From: Palsa-504 sp963839095
GTDB taxonomy: Bacteria; Actinomycetota; Actinomycetes; Streptosporangiales; Streptosporangiaceae
Direction of reading: 5' to 3'
NCBI GenBank assembly: GCA_963839095.1
Contig: CAWIUF010000066.1
Coordinates: 87,130-151,129, forward strand
DNA: 64,000 nt
Shown: one piece after another, positions 55,755 through 64,000 of the stretch
How the letters are laid out: each line of letters starts with the position of its first letter
Position numbering within the stretch: position 1 is the first letter of the stretch
Notes under the pieces: generated by a model
Told to the model about the DNA's origin: nothing
What the model saw: only the letters and a program-made list of their open reading frames with translations
Databases searched by the model: none
Position numbers and translations under genes: made by a program

Positions 55755-56426
55755 ATGACCGATCTCATTGACCTGGCCCCCGCCGGGACCTGCACGCCGG
55801 CTCAGCGCGTGACCCGGTCGCTGCTCGGCTACGGGGTGCTGGCCGGGGCCGTGTTCGAGGTGTCGGTCCTGGTCCAGGGACTGACCCGGCGCGGGTTCCG
55901 GCTCGCCCACGACGACGCCAGCCTGCTGAGCAACGGGCCGCTAGGCTGGATCCAGATCGCCACCTTCCTGGCCGCCGGCGCGATGACGATCGCGTGCGCC
56001 GCGGGGATGCGCCGCGCGCTGGCCGGCCGCAGCTGGGGGCCGCGGCTGATCGCGGTGTACGGCGCCGCGCTGATGGCGGCGGGGCTGCTGCGGGCCGACC
56101 CGGGCGACGGCTTCGGGCCGGGGGCGCCCGCCGGAAAGGCGGCGCACATCAGCTGGCACGCGGCCGGGCACCTGGTGTCGGCCGGCGTCGGGTTCACCGC
56201 GCTGATCGTGGCGTGCTTCGTCGTGGCCCGCTACCTTGGCCGCGAGGGGCACCGTGGCCTGGCCGTTTACTCCCGCGCCAGCGGGCTGGCCTTCCTGGCC
56301 GCATTCGCGGGCGTCACCACCGGGTCGAGCTCGAGCGTCGTGGTGGTGCCGTTCTACGCCGGCGTGCTGATCGCGTGGACCTGGCTCGCGGTCACCTCCG
56401 TCCACCTGTACCGCCACGTCCGATAG
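55755..56426 (+). CDS. DUF998-like integral membrane protein
   Basis: 223 residues, six helices. LLGYGVLAGAVFEVSVLVQG, GFRLAHDDASLLSNGPLGWI, LLRADPGDGFGPGAPAGKAA and HISWHAAGHLVSAGVGFTAL match the DUF998 pattern (conserved Asp-Pro and His in the loops). Function unknown. ATG 55755 has GAAGGGACG upstream. 29 nt ahead of the DGPF-sigma gene on the same strand, so they are probably cotranscribed; DUF998 genes often accompany DGPF/ECF pairs, which suggests it is a target of that sigma factor. Confidence 0.8.
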   Translation: MTDLIDLAPAGTCTPAQRVTRSLLGYGVLAGAVFEVSVLVQGLTRRGFRLAHDDASLLSNGPLGWIQIATFLAAGAMTIACAAGMRRALAGRSWGPRLIAVYGAALMAAGLLRADPGDGFGPGAPAGKAAHISWHAAGHLVSAGVGFTALIVACFVVARYLGREGHRGLAVYSRASGLAFLAAFAGVTTGSSSSVVVVPFYAGVLIAWTWLAVTSVHLYRHVR

Positions 56427-56455
56427 CGGAAAATACCCAGTAGAGGAGAACGAAC

Positions 56456-58133
56456 ATGCGCTACCTGATGCTGCTGTCCGGTACCAACCCGGCCACCCCG
56501 CCGCCGCCCGAGCTGCTCGAGGCGATCATGAAGCTGGGCGGGGAGGCCACCCAGGCGGGCGTGCTGCTCGACACGGCGGGCCTGCTGCCCAGCGCGGCCG
56601 GCGCCCGGGTGGCGCTGGCCGACGGCGAGGTGACGGTGACCGACGGGCCGTTCACCGAGTCCAAGGAGCTCATCAGCTACGCCCTGTACGAGGTCAGGTC
56701 GAAGGACGAGGCCGTCGAGTGGGCCGCCCGCTTCGTCCGGCTGCACCGCGACCTGTGGGCGGGCTGGACCGGCGCGACCGACATCCTCCAGGTGATGGAC
56801 TTCTCCGGGGGTCCTGGGGGTCCTGGGGGTCCGGCCGGGCTCATGACCGGAGCCGGCTACGAGGCCACCAGGTCCGCGATCGAGGCGGTGTGGCGGATCG
56901 AATCGCCCCGCCTGATCGCGGGCCTGGCCCGGATTACCGGGGACGTCGGCGCGGCCGAGGAACTGGCGCAGGACGCCCTGGTGATCGCGCTCGAGCAGTG
57001 GCCTTCGGGCGGCGTGCCGGACGGGCCGGGGGCGTGGCTGATGGCCACGGCCAAGCACCGGGCCATCAACCTGGTCCGGCGGCGCGTCAGCTACGAGCGC
57101 AAACTGCGGGAGATCGGCCGCGACGCCGCGTCACGGCCGGAGCATTACGGAGAGCCAGACGTGGACGCGATGGATGACCAGATCGGCGACGACCTGCTGC
57201 GCCTGGTCTTCATCGCCTGCCACCCGGTGCTGTCGCCCGCAGGCCCGGGCGGCGCTCACGCTGCGGCTGCTGGGCGGCCTGACCGCCGCGGAGATCGCGC
57301 GGGCGTTCCTGGTCCCGGAACCCACCGTCGCGCAGCGCATCACCCGGGCCAAGCGGACCCTGGCCGCCCGCCAGGTCCGGTTCGAGATACCGCCGCGCAG
57401 CGAGCTGCCGGGCCGCCTGGCCTCGGTCCTCGAGGTCATCTACCTGGTGTTCAACGAGGGCTACGCGGCCACCGCGGGCACCGACTGGATGCGGCCGTCG
57501 CTGTGCTCTGAAGCGATGCGGCTGGGGCGGGTCCTGGCCGGGCTGATGGCGGGCGAGGCCGAGGCGCACGGGCTGGTCGCGCTGATGGAACTGCAGGCCT
57601 CCCGGACGGCCGCCCGGGTCGGGCCGACGGGCGAGCCGGTCCTGCTCGCCGACCAGGACCGGGGACGGTGGGACCGGCTGCTGATCCGGCACGGGCTGCA
57701 GGCGCTGGCCCGGGCCAGGTCGCTCGGCGGACCGCCCGGGCCCTACGAGGTCCAGGCCGAGATCGCCGCCTGCCATGCCCAGGCGCACTCAGTGCAGTCG
57801 ACCGACTGGGAGCGGGTCGCGGCGCTCTACGTGGTGCTGGGGTACCTGACGCCGTCGCCGGTCGTGGAGCTGAACCGGGCGGTCGCCGTCGGCATGGCCG
57901 ACGGCCCGGCGCGCGGGCTCAAGCTTGCGGACCGGCTGGCCGGGCACCCCGCACTGGCGTCCTACCCGCAACTGCCCGCCGTCCGCGGCGACCTGCTGGC
58001 CCGGCTGGGCCGGATGACGGAAGCCCGCGCGGAGTTCGCCCGCGCGGCCGCGCTGACCGGTAACGAGCGCGAGCGGGCCCTGTTCCAGGCCCGCGCCGAC
58101 GCCTGCCTGGCCGCCGGGCCGGGCGCGGACTGA
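56456..58133 (+). CDS. DGPF (YCII-like) domain fused to an ECF42-type sigma factor, one frame break
   Basis: About 559 residues. Residues 1-118 are a DGPF/YCII domain: MRYLMLLSGTNPATPPPPEL and EVTVTDGPFTESKELISYAL. A GGPGGPGGP linker from a 9-nt repeat joins in frame to sigma region 2 (SPRLIAGLARITGDVGAAEE, LAQDALVIALEQWP), region 4 (after a break near 57240: LTLRLLGGLTAAEIARAFLV, PTVAQRITRAKRTLA) and the long TPR-like C-terminal extension of group ECF42 (VFNEGYAATAGTDWMRPSLC, VVELNRAVAVGMADGPARGL). In other genomes the two are separate adjacent genes. An internal start at ATG 56843 could make sigma alone. Confidence 0.85.
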
Positions 58134-58302
58134 CGGCTGCGCAGACGCCGGGCCTGGCGCGGACTGCCACCTGTCCGGACGCCGGGCCGGGCGCGGGTCT
58201 CCACACCGTCTCCAGCTGGGGGACATAGCCTGGGCACGCGGACCTGCGTTCTGACGGGGTGGATGACGGCAGGTGCCCGCGCCGGGGAGGAGGTCCTGGG
58301 GT

Positions 58303-59007
58303 TTGGTCAGCCATCTGCTGCAGTCGATCCCGCCTGAGTTGGTCTACCTGATCGTCGGCCTGATGATCATGGTGGAGAGCCTCGGCATCCCGGTACCCGG
58401 CGAGATCGCGCTGGTGACGGCGGCCGTCCTGGCCACCCAGCACAAGGTGGCGGTGGCGCCGGAGTGGATCGCGGTCAGCGGCAGTGCCGGGGCGATCGTC
58501 GGGGACTCGATCGGCTTTTACATCGGCCACCGGATCGGTAAACCCTTGTTCGGCTGGCTGGGGCGCAAGTTCCCGCGGCACTTCGGCCCGGGCCACGTGG
58601 CCGTGGCCGAGCGCTTCTTCACCCGGCACGGCGCCTGGGCGGTGTTCTTCGGCCGGTTCATCGCGCTGCTGCGCATTTTCTCCGGGCCGCTGGCCGGGTC
58701 CCTGCACATGCCGTACGGCCGGTTCCTCCTCGCCAACGCCAGCGGCGGGATCCTCTGGGCCAGCGGGCTCACCTACATCATCTGGTTCCTGGGGCAGGCC
58801 GCCGAGAAATGGCTGTCAAGGGTGTCCTGGATCGGGCTGGTGGTGGCGGTCCTGGCCGGCGTGGCCGTCACGCTCCTGATCCGCCGTCGAACGACGAAGC
58901 TGGTCGAGCAGCACGAAGCGGCGTCCCCGGCCGGGGAAGCGCGGTTCCCGGCGAGTAACGGGAAGGCAAGCCCAGCCGGGCGGCAGCGGACGGAGTCCGA
59001 CCGGTAG
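58303..59007 (+). CDS. DedA-family membrane protein
   Basis: About 234 residues from TTG 58303, which has GGAGGAGGT nine bases upstream; the frame is open further to 58273. Motifs: MVESLGIPVPGEIALVTAAV (membrane Glu), GDSIGFYIGHRIGKPLFGWL and VFFGRFIALLRIFSGPLAGS, with GGILWASGLTYIIWFLG. A lipid or polyprenyl-phosphate transporter family member like the one at 51037 but from a different branch (FxGRFIxxxRxxxxxxAG). The basic tail after 190 ends in Ser/Arg-rich sequence. Free-standing, converging on a response regulator gene. Confidence 0.9.
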   Translation: MVSHLLQSIPPELVYLIVGLMIMVESLGIPVPGEIALVTAAVLATQHKVAVAPEWIAVSGSAGAIVGDSIGFYIGHRIGKPLFGWLGRKFPRHFGPGHVAVAERFFTRHGAWAVFFGRFIALLRIFSGPLAGSLHMPYGRFLLANASGGILWASGLTYIIWFLGQAAEKWLSRVSWIGLVVAVLAGVAVTLLIRRRTTKLVEQHEAASPAGEARFPASNGKASPAGRQRTESDR

Positions 59008-59040
59008 CAGGGGCACGCGGGTGGCCTCCGGATAGCTCGC

Positions 59041-59073
59041 CCCACCACCGCGATGCCACATCGCGCTGGTGGG
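59041..59073. terminator. Bidirectional terminator hairpin
   Basis: cccacca pairs with tggtggg and, inside a 2x2 internal loop, gcgatg pairs with catcgc around loop cca. It lies between the convergent DedA and response-regulator genes. The word atgccacatcg here is also inside the dyad at 3504-3575. Confidence 0.7.
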
Positions 59074-59105
59074 AACAACAGCGATGTCACATGGGTGCGG
59101 TCACC

Positions 59106-59813
59106 TCAGCTGACGGCGAGCTGGTATCCCTCGCCCCGCACGGTCTTGATGAGACCCTCGCCGATCTTGGCCCGCAAGCGGCGCACGCACACGCCCACGA
59201 TATTGGAACCGGGGTCGAAGGCGTATCCCCAGACCGACTCGAGGAGCTGCCCCTTCGACACCGCCTGCCCAGCGTGCTCCATCAGTTCCTTGAGCACCAG
59301 GAACTCCAGCCGGGTGAGCGGCAGCGGGCCAGCGCCCCTGTCCGCCTCCATCCGGCCCACGTGCAGCGTGATCTCCCCGGCCCGGATGACCCGCCCGAAG
59401 CCGTTGCCACGAAGCTGGTTACGCACCCGGGCCAGCAGCTCGTCCAGCGCGAACGGCTTGGTCAGGTAGTCCCGAGCGCCGAGGTCGAAGCACTCGACCT
59501 TGGCCCGCACGTCGGCCAGGCGGGACAGCACCAGGACCGTCTGGCCCGGACGGCCGTGCAGCAGCTGCCGCAGCACGGCGAAGCCGTCGGCACCAGGCAT
59601 CACGATGTCCATGATGACCAGGTCGTAGGCCTCCTCCAGGGCGCGCTGCAGCCCGTCGCAGGCGGTATCGGCCAGGTCGGCCAGCAGTCCTTCGGCCGCC
59701 AGGGCCCGGCTGAGGGCGGACCGGGTCGCCTCCTCGTCATCGATGACCAGCACCCGCGGCCTGGTCGCCGGACGCGGAAATACCGCTACGTCGAATTCCT
59801 GCTGGTCGATCAC
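59106..59813 (-). CDS. Orphan OmpR-family response regulator
   Basis: 235 residues. Receiver: RVLVIDDEEATRSALSRALA, phospho-Asp in LVIMDIVMPGADG, Lys in GARDYLTKPFALDELL. Winged helix: LTRLEFLVLKELMEHAGQAV, LLESVWGYAFDPGSNIVGVC and VRGEGYQLAVS. No kinase gene is adjacent, so its partner is elsewhere. ATG 59813. It is only distantly similar to the MprA-like regulator at 48582. Confidence 0.9.
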   Translation of the reverse strand: MIDQQEFDVAVFPRPATRPRVLVIDDEEATRSALSRALAAEGLLADLADTACDGLQRALEEAYDLVIMDIVMPGADGFAVLRQLLHGRPGQTVLVLSRLADVRAKVECFDLGARDYLTKPFALDELLARVRNQLRGNGFGRVIRAGEITLHVGRMEADRGAGPLPLTRLEFLVLKELMEHAGQAVSKGQLLESVWGYAFDPGSNIVGVCVRRLRAKIGEGLIKTVRGEGYQLAVS

Positions 59814-60056
59814 GGCATGCCTATCGTCCCGGACCGGGCAGCCCTCCCGTGTCCCCGATTTCCCCAGTCTCCCGATCCCGGCGGCGAATGGCCGGGCCGG
59901 ACGGCACCGCGGTGGAACACGATGTCCGTCACTTCTAGTACGGATTTCGCCGCCGGCGGTTCAAAGCCGGGCAATACCGAGAGCGGTCACCGGCGGGGCG
60001 CCAGCCGCATTCACGGGAGGGCCTTTGGGCGATCCGGATTACCCACCCGTTAGGTC

Positions 60057-60318
60057 CTAAAAAAGGCGCCGGGCGGTCGCGGACGCCAGCCGGGGCCGGG
60101 CGAAGCGGCAGATCTCCCCGGCGGCGTCGAACTCGCGGGATGTCGCCTGGGCCGCCCCGGGGTAGGGCGCGGAGCCCGGCCAGCTGTGGCCGCTCCCGAA
60201 CACCGTCCAGCTGACCACCTGCGTCCCGCCGACACCGCCGGTCACGATGACCGTCGGGATAGGCCACCGCGAAACCGTGCGCGTCAGCCTGCTGGTCGAA
60301 GGTGGTCCACTCCCGCAT
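60057..60318 (-). pseudogene. Internally deleted polyhydroxybutyrate-depolymerase/LpqC-like esterase remnant
   Basis: Minus-strand sequence keeps WTTFDQQADAHGFAVAYPDG from the N-terminal part of LpqC-like esterases and, in another frame, GTQVVSWTVFGSGHSWPGSA from near their C-terminus, ending ATARRLF at 60057. The middle, with the nucleophile elbow, is missing, as is the signal region. The two ends meet with almost nothing between, so a deletion of about 200 codons is likely. Confidence 0.65.
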
Positions 60319-60410
60319 CTGCGCCCCGGTGGCCTCAGCTCGCCGGCTATCACGTCATGATCGTAGGAGTAAGGCGCGGCTGGAATGACCCCGGACCGGG
60401 AGGCGCAGTG

Positions 60411-62000
60411 ATGGAACTCCTCGTCGAGGACGCCACCTTCGTCACCATGGCGGCCGAAGCCGCGGCGCCCGGCGCGATGCTGATCCGGGATGACCGGATC
60501 GCCGCCATCGGCCCGGCCGACCAGGTCCGCGCGGCCGCGGCCGGCGCCGCGGTGGTGCGGCTGGACGGGGCCACGGTCATCCCCGGCCTGATCGACGCGC
60601 ACTGTCACGTGACCGATGTCGGCTATCTGGCGGCGGCCGCCGACTGCAGCCAGCCGTCGGCGCCCGGCATCGAGGCGATCCAGGCGCGGCTCCGGGACGC
60701 GGCCGGCCGGACCCCGGACGGCGCCTGGGTAACCGGGGGCGGGTACGCGGAGTACAAGCTGCGCGAGAACCGGCACCCGACGCGGGCCGATCTCGATCAG
60801 GCGGTGCCGAACCGCCCGGCCGTGCTGTACCACACGTCCCTGCATGCCTGCGTGCTCAACACGGCCGCGCTGCGGGAGGCCGGGTTCGCCGACGGGCAGC
60901 CCGATCCGCCCGGCGGCGCGTTCGGCCGCGACGATGAGGGGCGGCTGGACGGGGTGGTGTTCGAGGCGCCGATGTTCGCCCTGTTCGAGCAGAACCGGCG
61001 ACGTGACATCGGCCGGATGAGCGGTGCCGGCCTGGTCCAGGCGGCGGGCCAGCGGCTGGCCGCGATGGGCCTGACCTCGGCCTGCGACGCGGACCTGCGC
61101 CGCGACACGTTCGCCGCGTTCGCCGAGGCGGACGCGGCCGGGCTGCTCAGCCAGCGGATCTACGGGCTGATCGTGCACGACAACGTCGGCGCGGTCCCCC
61201 CGGGCCGCCACTCGCCCCGGCTGGCCACCGAGGCCGTGAAGATCTGGGCCGACGGCGGGATGAGCAGCCGCACCGCGGCCATTCACGGGAGCTACCCGGT
61301 GCCGCCGTTCGGCTCCGGGATCATGTACTTCGAGCCGGACGAGCTGACCGCCATGGTCCGCGACTTCGACGCCCGCGGCTTCCAGGTCTGCGTCCACGCC
61401 CAGGGCGACCGGGCGATCGAGGCCGTGCTGGATGCCTACGCCGCGGTGCGCGCGCCCGGGTCGGGCAACCCGCGCCGGCACCGCATCGAGCACGGCGGGG
61501 CGATGTACCCCCATTTGACCGAACGGGCGGCCGATCTCGGCATCGTGATCGCGAGCCAGCCCGGGTTCCTGTCCGTCCTCGGCGACGGGTTCGCCGCGGC
61601 TTTCCCGGAAACCCGCGACCAGCTGTACGCCTTTGCCTCCTGGCAGCGGGCCGGCGTCACCGTCGCGGGCTCCTCCGACTCGCCGGTCATCACCGCCGAC
61701 CCCCGCATCGGCATCCGCGACGCGATCCTGCGCCGCACCGGCGACGGCCGGGTCCTCGGGCCGGACGAGCGCCTGTCCGCCCGCGAGGCGCTCGCCCTGT
61801 ACACGACCCAGGCCGCCTTCGCCTGCCACCGCGAGAACGAGCTCGGCACGCTGGAGCCCGGCAAGCTGGCCGACTTCACCGTCTTGGACGGGAACCCGCT
61901 CGAGACCGACCCCGAGCGGATCGGCGGTATCGGCGTCCTGGCCACCGTCCTCGGCGGCACCCCGGCCTACCAGTCAGGAAGCATCTTCAGCCATGGCTAG
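60411..62000 (+). CDS. Amidohydrolase family protein (YtcJ-like)
   Basis: 529 residues. Metal-dependent hydrolase: TVIPGLIDAHCHVTDVGYLA (His-x-His), VKIWADGGMSSRTAAIHGSY, FQVCVHAQGDRAIEAVLDAY, RRHRIEHGGAMYPHLTERAA and SSDSPVITADPRIGIRDAIL, then LGTLEPGKLADFTVLDGNPL of the composite beta domain. This is the YtcJ/exoenzyme-regulatory-protein group, hydrolysing amide or imide bonds of unidentified compounds in the cytoplasm. ATG 60411 has GGGAGG seven bases upstream. Its TAG overlaps the start of the next gene. Confidence 0.9.
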   Translation: MELLVEDATFVTMAAEAAAPGAMLIRDDRIAAIGPADQVRAAAAGAAVVRLDGATVIPGLIDAHCHVTDVGYLAAAADCSQPSAPGIEAIQARLRDAAGRTPDGAWVTGGGYAEYKLRENRHPTRADLDQAVPNRPAVLYHTSLHACVLNTAALREAGFADGQPDPPGGAFGRDDEGRLDGVVFEAPMFALFEQNRRRDIGRMSGAGLVQAAGQRLAAMGLTSACDADLRRDTFAAFAEADAAGLLSQRIYGLIVHDNVGAVPPGRHSPRLATEAVKIWADGGMSSRTAAIHGSYPVPPFGSGIMYFEPDELTAMVRDFDARGFQVCVHAQGDRAIEAVLDAYAAVRAPGSGNPRRHRIEHGGAMYPHLTERAADLGIVIASQPGFLSVLGDGFAAAFPETRDQLYAFASWQRAGVTVAGSSDSPVITADPRIGIRDAILRRTGDGRVLGPDERLSAREALALYTTQAAFACHRENELGTLEPGKLADFTVLDGNPLETDPERIGGIGVLATVLGGTPAYQSGSIFSHG

Positions 62001-62340
62001 CCCGGCCGGCGAGATCGGCCAGCTCCGCGACGAGGAACTGCCCGCGGTCCGGGTGATCGTCCCGGCCGACCCCAGCGGGCGCGTCTTCGACGACGACCTC
62101 GCGCCCGGCGACGTGACCTTCGACGGCAACCGGACGCCGATACTCGTCTGGCACGAGCGCTACCCGGTCGGCCGCGGGTCGCGATCGGGCTGGGTGCTGA
62201 ACTTCGACAGCGACGGCCAGGGTCACTTGGACGACTACATCGTCGGCCTCGTCCTGGCCGATATCGACGCCGCCGTGACCCAGGCTCGCAACTACCTGCG
62301 CTCCGTGGGCTACCCGGCCGGCGGCTGGTCGCTGGCCTGA
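61993..62340 (+). CDS. Small hypothetical protein overlapping the amidohydrolase gene
   Basis: 115 residues, acidic, soluble. Residues 10-110: GQLRDEELPAVRVIVPADPS, TFDGNRTPILVWHERYPVGR, SGWVLNFDSDGQGHLDDYIV and DIDAAVTQARNYLRSVGYPA. No family recognised. ATG 61993 lies within the last three codons of the amidohydrolase frame (ATGGCTAG), the tight overlap of a coupled gene, and codon bias is strong. Probably functionally linked to the amidohydrolase or the kinase that follows. Confidence 0.65.
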   Translation: MASPAGEIGQLRDEELPAVRVIVPADPSGRVFDDDLAPGDVTFDGNRTPILVWHERYPVGRGSRSGWVLNFDSDGQGHLDDYIVGLVLADIDAAVTQARNYLRSVGYPAGGWSLA

Positions 62341-62374
62341 CCGCAGCGGCGGGATTCTCGTCTAGGCTGCGGTC

Positions 62375-62896
62375 GTGCCGGTTCTGATCGCGATGTGCGG
62401 GTTGCCGTTCTCGGGCAAGTCCGTGCTGGCCGGGGCGCTGAGCCGGGAACTGCGCATCAGGGTGCTTTCCTACGACGCCGAGCTCTACCCGGTCCACAGC
62501 CGCCGGGCGCCGGCCGGCTCGTCGGCGGCCGCCGGGTCCGACTTCGTCCAGGCCATCGCGCGCCGGGAGATAGCCGCCGCCCTGGCCGGCGGGGAGTCCC
62601 TGATCTACGACGACCTGCTGCTCGCGCGGGAGGACCGCCGCAAGCTCGCCGCCGTCGCCAAGGCGCACTGGGCCGAGCTCGTGCTCGTCTACCTCGACAC
62701 CCCGCCGTCGGTGATCGAGGAGCGCCGGACGGCGAACTCGCGGACGCGATCGCGGACCAGCGTCCCCGACGGCAACATCCGGACGGATATCTCCCTGCTC
62801 GAGCCGCCGGGCGACGCCGAACGGGCCATCTACGTCAGCCCCGGCTACGTCCTGCCTGAGGTCCTGGCCGCGGTCAGCGCCCGCCTCAGGCGATGA
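62375..62896 (+). CDS. P-loop kinase-like ATPase (AAA_33 type)
   Basis: 173 residues. Walker A LIAMCGLPFSGKSVLAGAL near residue 10, LSYDAELYP (base/phosphate acceptor side), SLIYDDLLLAREDRRKLAAV and LVLVYLDTPPSVIEERRTAN with the lid arginines. Resembles the zeta-toxin/chloramphenicol-phosphotransferase-like small-molecule kinases, which phosphorylate unknown metabolites or antibiotics. GTG start at 62375. Third gene of a compact plus-strand run; next gene starts 7 nt downstream. No antitoxin-like gene is adjacent, so a toxin role is unlikely. Confidence 0.8.
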   Translation: MPVLIAMCGLPFSGKSVLAGALSRELRIRVLSYDAELYPVHSRRAPAGSSAAAGSDFVQAIARREIAAALAGGESLIYDDLLLAREDRRKLAAVAKAHWAELVLVYLDTPPSVIEERRTANSRTRSRTSVPDGNIRTDISLLEPPGDAERAIYVSPGYVLPEVLAAVSARLRR

Positions 62897-62903
62897 TGGT
62901 GGC

Positions 62904-63992
62904 GTGGATATCCAGGGGCAGGTGGACGCGAAGTTCGGCCCGGTGCGGGAGTGCTTCGCCGAGGTGATCGGCGGTCAGCCGGGCACCGGGGCGGCCTTCG
63001 CCGCGTTCTGCGACGGCGCTCTGGTGGCCGACCTGTGGGGCGGCTGGGCCGACCAGGGGCAGACCCGGCCCTGGGCGGAAGACAGCCTGGTCCAGCCGTA
63101 CTCGGTGAGCAAGCCGTTCGTCGCGGTGTGCGCGCTGCGCCTGGTGGAGGCGGGACGGCTGGACCTGGACGCGCCGGTACAGCGGTACTGGCCCGGGTTC
63201 CGCGCCCCGGCGACGGTGCGGCACCTCCTGTCGCACCAGGCGGGGGTGGTGGCGCTGGATTCGCCGACGCCGGTCGAGGCCTTTTACGACTGGGACCGGA
63301 TGTGCGCCCTGCTGGCCGCCCAGGAACCCGCGTGGGAGCCCGGCACGGCCCACGGCGAGTCGGCGCTGTTCTACGGTCACCTGGCCGGGGAACTGGTGCG
63401 CCGGGTAGACGGGCGCAGCCCCGGGCGGTTCCTGCGCGAGGAGGTCTGCGGCCCGGCCGGGCTGGACTTCGCCTTCGGGCTGGGCCCGGCCGAGCAGGCC
63501 CGCGCGGTCGAGCTGACCGGCCTGGACGCCGCCTTCCGGGCGTCCGCTCTGGCCGGCCGTCCGGCCCTGTACGAGCGGGCCACGGCCAACCCGCCGGGAG
63601 CGTTCGACGGCGAGGTCGTCAACCGCGCCGCCTGGCGGGCGGCGGAGATCCCCGCCATCAACGGGCACGGCACCGCCCGGGCGGTGGCGGGTTTCTACCA
63701 CGCCCTGGCCACGGGGGTCGTGCTCAGTCCGGGGATGCTGGCCGAGGCGGTCAGCCCGCAGTCCGCCGGGCCGGACCGGGTGTTCGGGCACGAGAACGCC
63801 TGGGGTCTTGGCTTCGGGATCGACGACGACAGCTATGGCATGGGCGGGACAGGCGGGAACTACGGGGGCACCTGCACCGGTGGCGGGTACACCATCGGCT
63901 TCGTCACCGGCAGCGTCGGGGGCTTCGACCGGGTGGACGCGCTCGAGAACGCCCTGCGCGGCTGCCTCGGCCTGCCGCCCCTGCCGGACTAG
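62904..63992 (+). CDS. Serine beta-lactamase-family hydrolase (EstB-like)
   Basis: 362 residues. VQPYSVSKPFVAVCALRLVE carries the SxxK nucleophile motif near residue 65, VRHLLSHQAGVVALDSPTPV follows, and ALFYGHLAGELVRRVDGRSP supplies the Tyr of the Y-x-N-like motif (YGH here). The C-terminal GLGFGIDDDSYGMGGTGGNY region takes the place of the KTG motif. No signal peptide, so cytoplasmic; probably an esterase or D-aminopeptidase-like enzyme rather than an antibiotic beta-lactamase. GTG 62904. The stop TAG is at 63990-63992, just inside the window. Confidence 0.88.
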   Translation: MDIQGQVDAKFGPVRECFAEVIGGQPGTGAAFAAFCDGALVADLWGGWADQGQTRPWAEDSLVQPYSVSKPFVAVCALRLVEAGRLDLDAPVQRYWPGFRAPATVRHLLSHQAGVVALDSPTPVEAFYDWDRMCALLAAQEPAWEPGTAHGESALFYGHLAGELVRRVDGRSPGRFLREEVCGPAGLDFAFGLGPAEQARAVELTGLDAAFRASALAGRPALYERATANPPGAFDGEVVNRAAWRAAEIPAINGHGTARAVAGFYHALATGVVLSPGMLAEAVSPQSAGPDRVFGHENAWGLGFGIDDDSYGMGGTGGNYGGTCTGGGYTIGFVTGSVGGFDRVDALENALRGCLGLPPLPD

Positions 63993-64000
63993 GGCACCGG

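Noticed and set aside
62375..62896. Zeta-type toxin
   Set aside because: The P-loop kinase shape fits, but there is no epsilon-like antitoxin gene adjacent and the context is metabolic.

Overview
The window is chromosomal DNA from a high-GC Actinomycetota bacterium. Codons end overwhelmingly in G or C and GTG starts are common. The families are typically actinobacterial: GAF-ANTAR regulators, a DGPF-linked ECF sigma factor, a PIN-PhoH protein, an F420-type LLM remnant, and a histidine kinase/regulator pair followed by HtrA. A Streptosporangiales-like soil lineage is possible, but the sequence alone does not prove it. I see no rRNA, tRNA, CRISPR array, prophage or transposase.

Layout. 1-11.0 kb: surface-glycan genes, all on the minus strand (partial GT2, two GT-C-like membrane proteins, GT2, CDP-alcohol phosphotransferase, glycerol-1-phosphate-dehydrogenase-like enzyme, nucleotidyltransferase, large membrane protein). 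11.4-14.5 kb: two GAF-ANTAR RNA-binding regulators, a STAS protein and a hemolysin-III homologue. 14.6-20.2 kb: IspD/TarI-type cytidylyltransferase, class III aminotransferase, GT2, PIN-PhoH protein, UppS. 20.2-29.2 kb: hypothetical proteins, NlpC/P60 hydrolase, ABC-2 exporter, YyaL, and a TIR-membrane-ectodomain protein. 29.3-33.4 kb: zinc ABC importer with Zur-like regulator and Zur box. 33.6-39.6 kb: PlsC, phosphatase-like membrane protein, SelD, anti-sigma-like protein and ECF sigma factor. 39.6-45.8 kb: alpha-galactosidase, SpoIIE phosphatase, a pseudogene patch, OtsA. 46-49.3 kb: regulator, kinase and HtrA operon resembling mycobacterial MprAB-PepD. 49.4-55.5 kb: small membrane protein, DksA/TraR protein, TerC, DedA, threonine aldolase, SMR exporter, Tat-secreted esterase, PadR pair. 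55.7-64 kb: DUF998 protein, DGPF-ECF sigma fusion, DedA, orphan response regulator, esterase remnant, amidohydrolase, P-loop kinase, beta-lactamase-family hydrolase.

Two genome-wide properties affect interpretation. First, more than twenty single-base frame breaks interrupt otherwise intact conserved genes. Most look like uncorrected sequencing errors at G/C runs, so I give whole-gene spans and mark the breaks. Second, short tandem repeats recur inside the linkers and tails of proteins. In the first GAF-ANTAR gene the linker repeat mixes 15-nt and 16-nt units, so repeat number decides whether the RNA-binding domain is translated in frame. The most interesting leads are that repeat, the glycerol-1-phosphate/CDP-alcohol glycan locus, the TIR-membrane-ectodomain protein, the DGPF-sigma fusion, and a palindrome overlapping the start codon of a conserved hypothetical protein.
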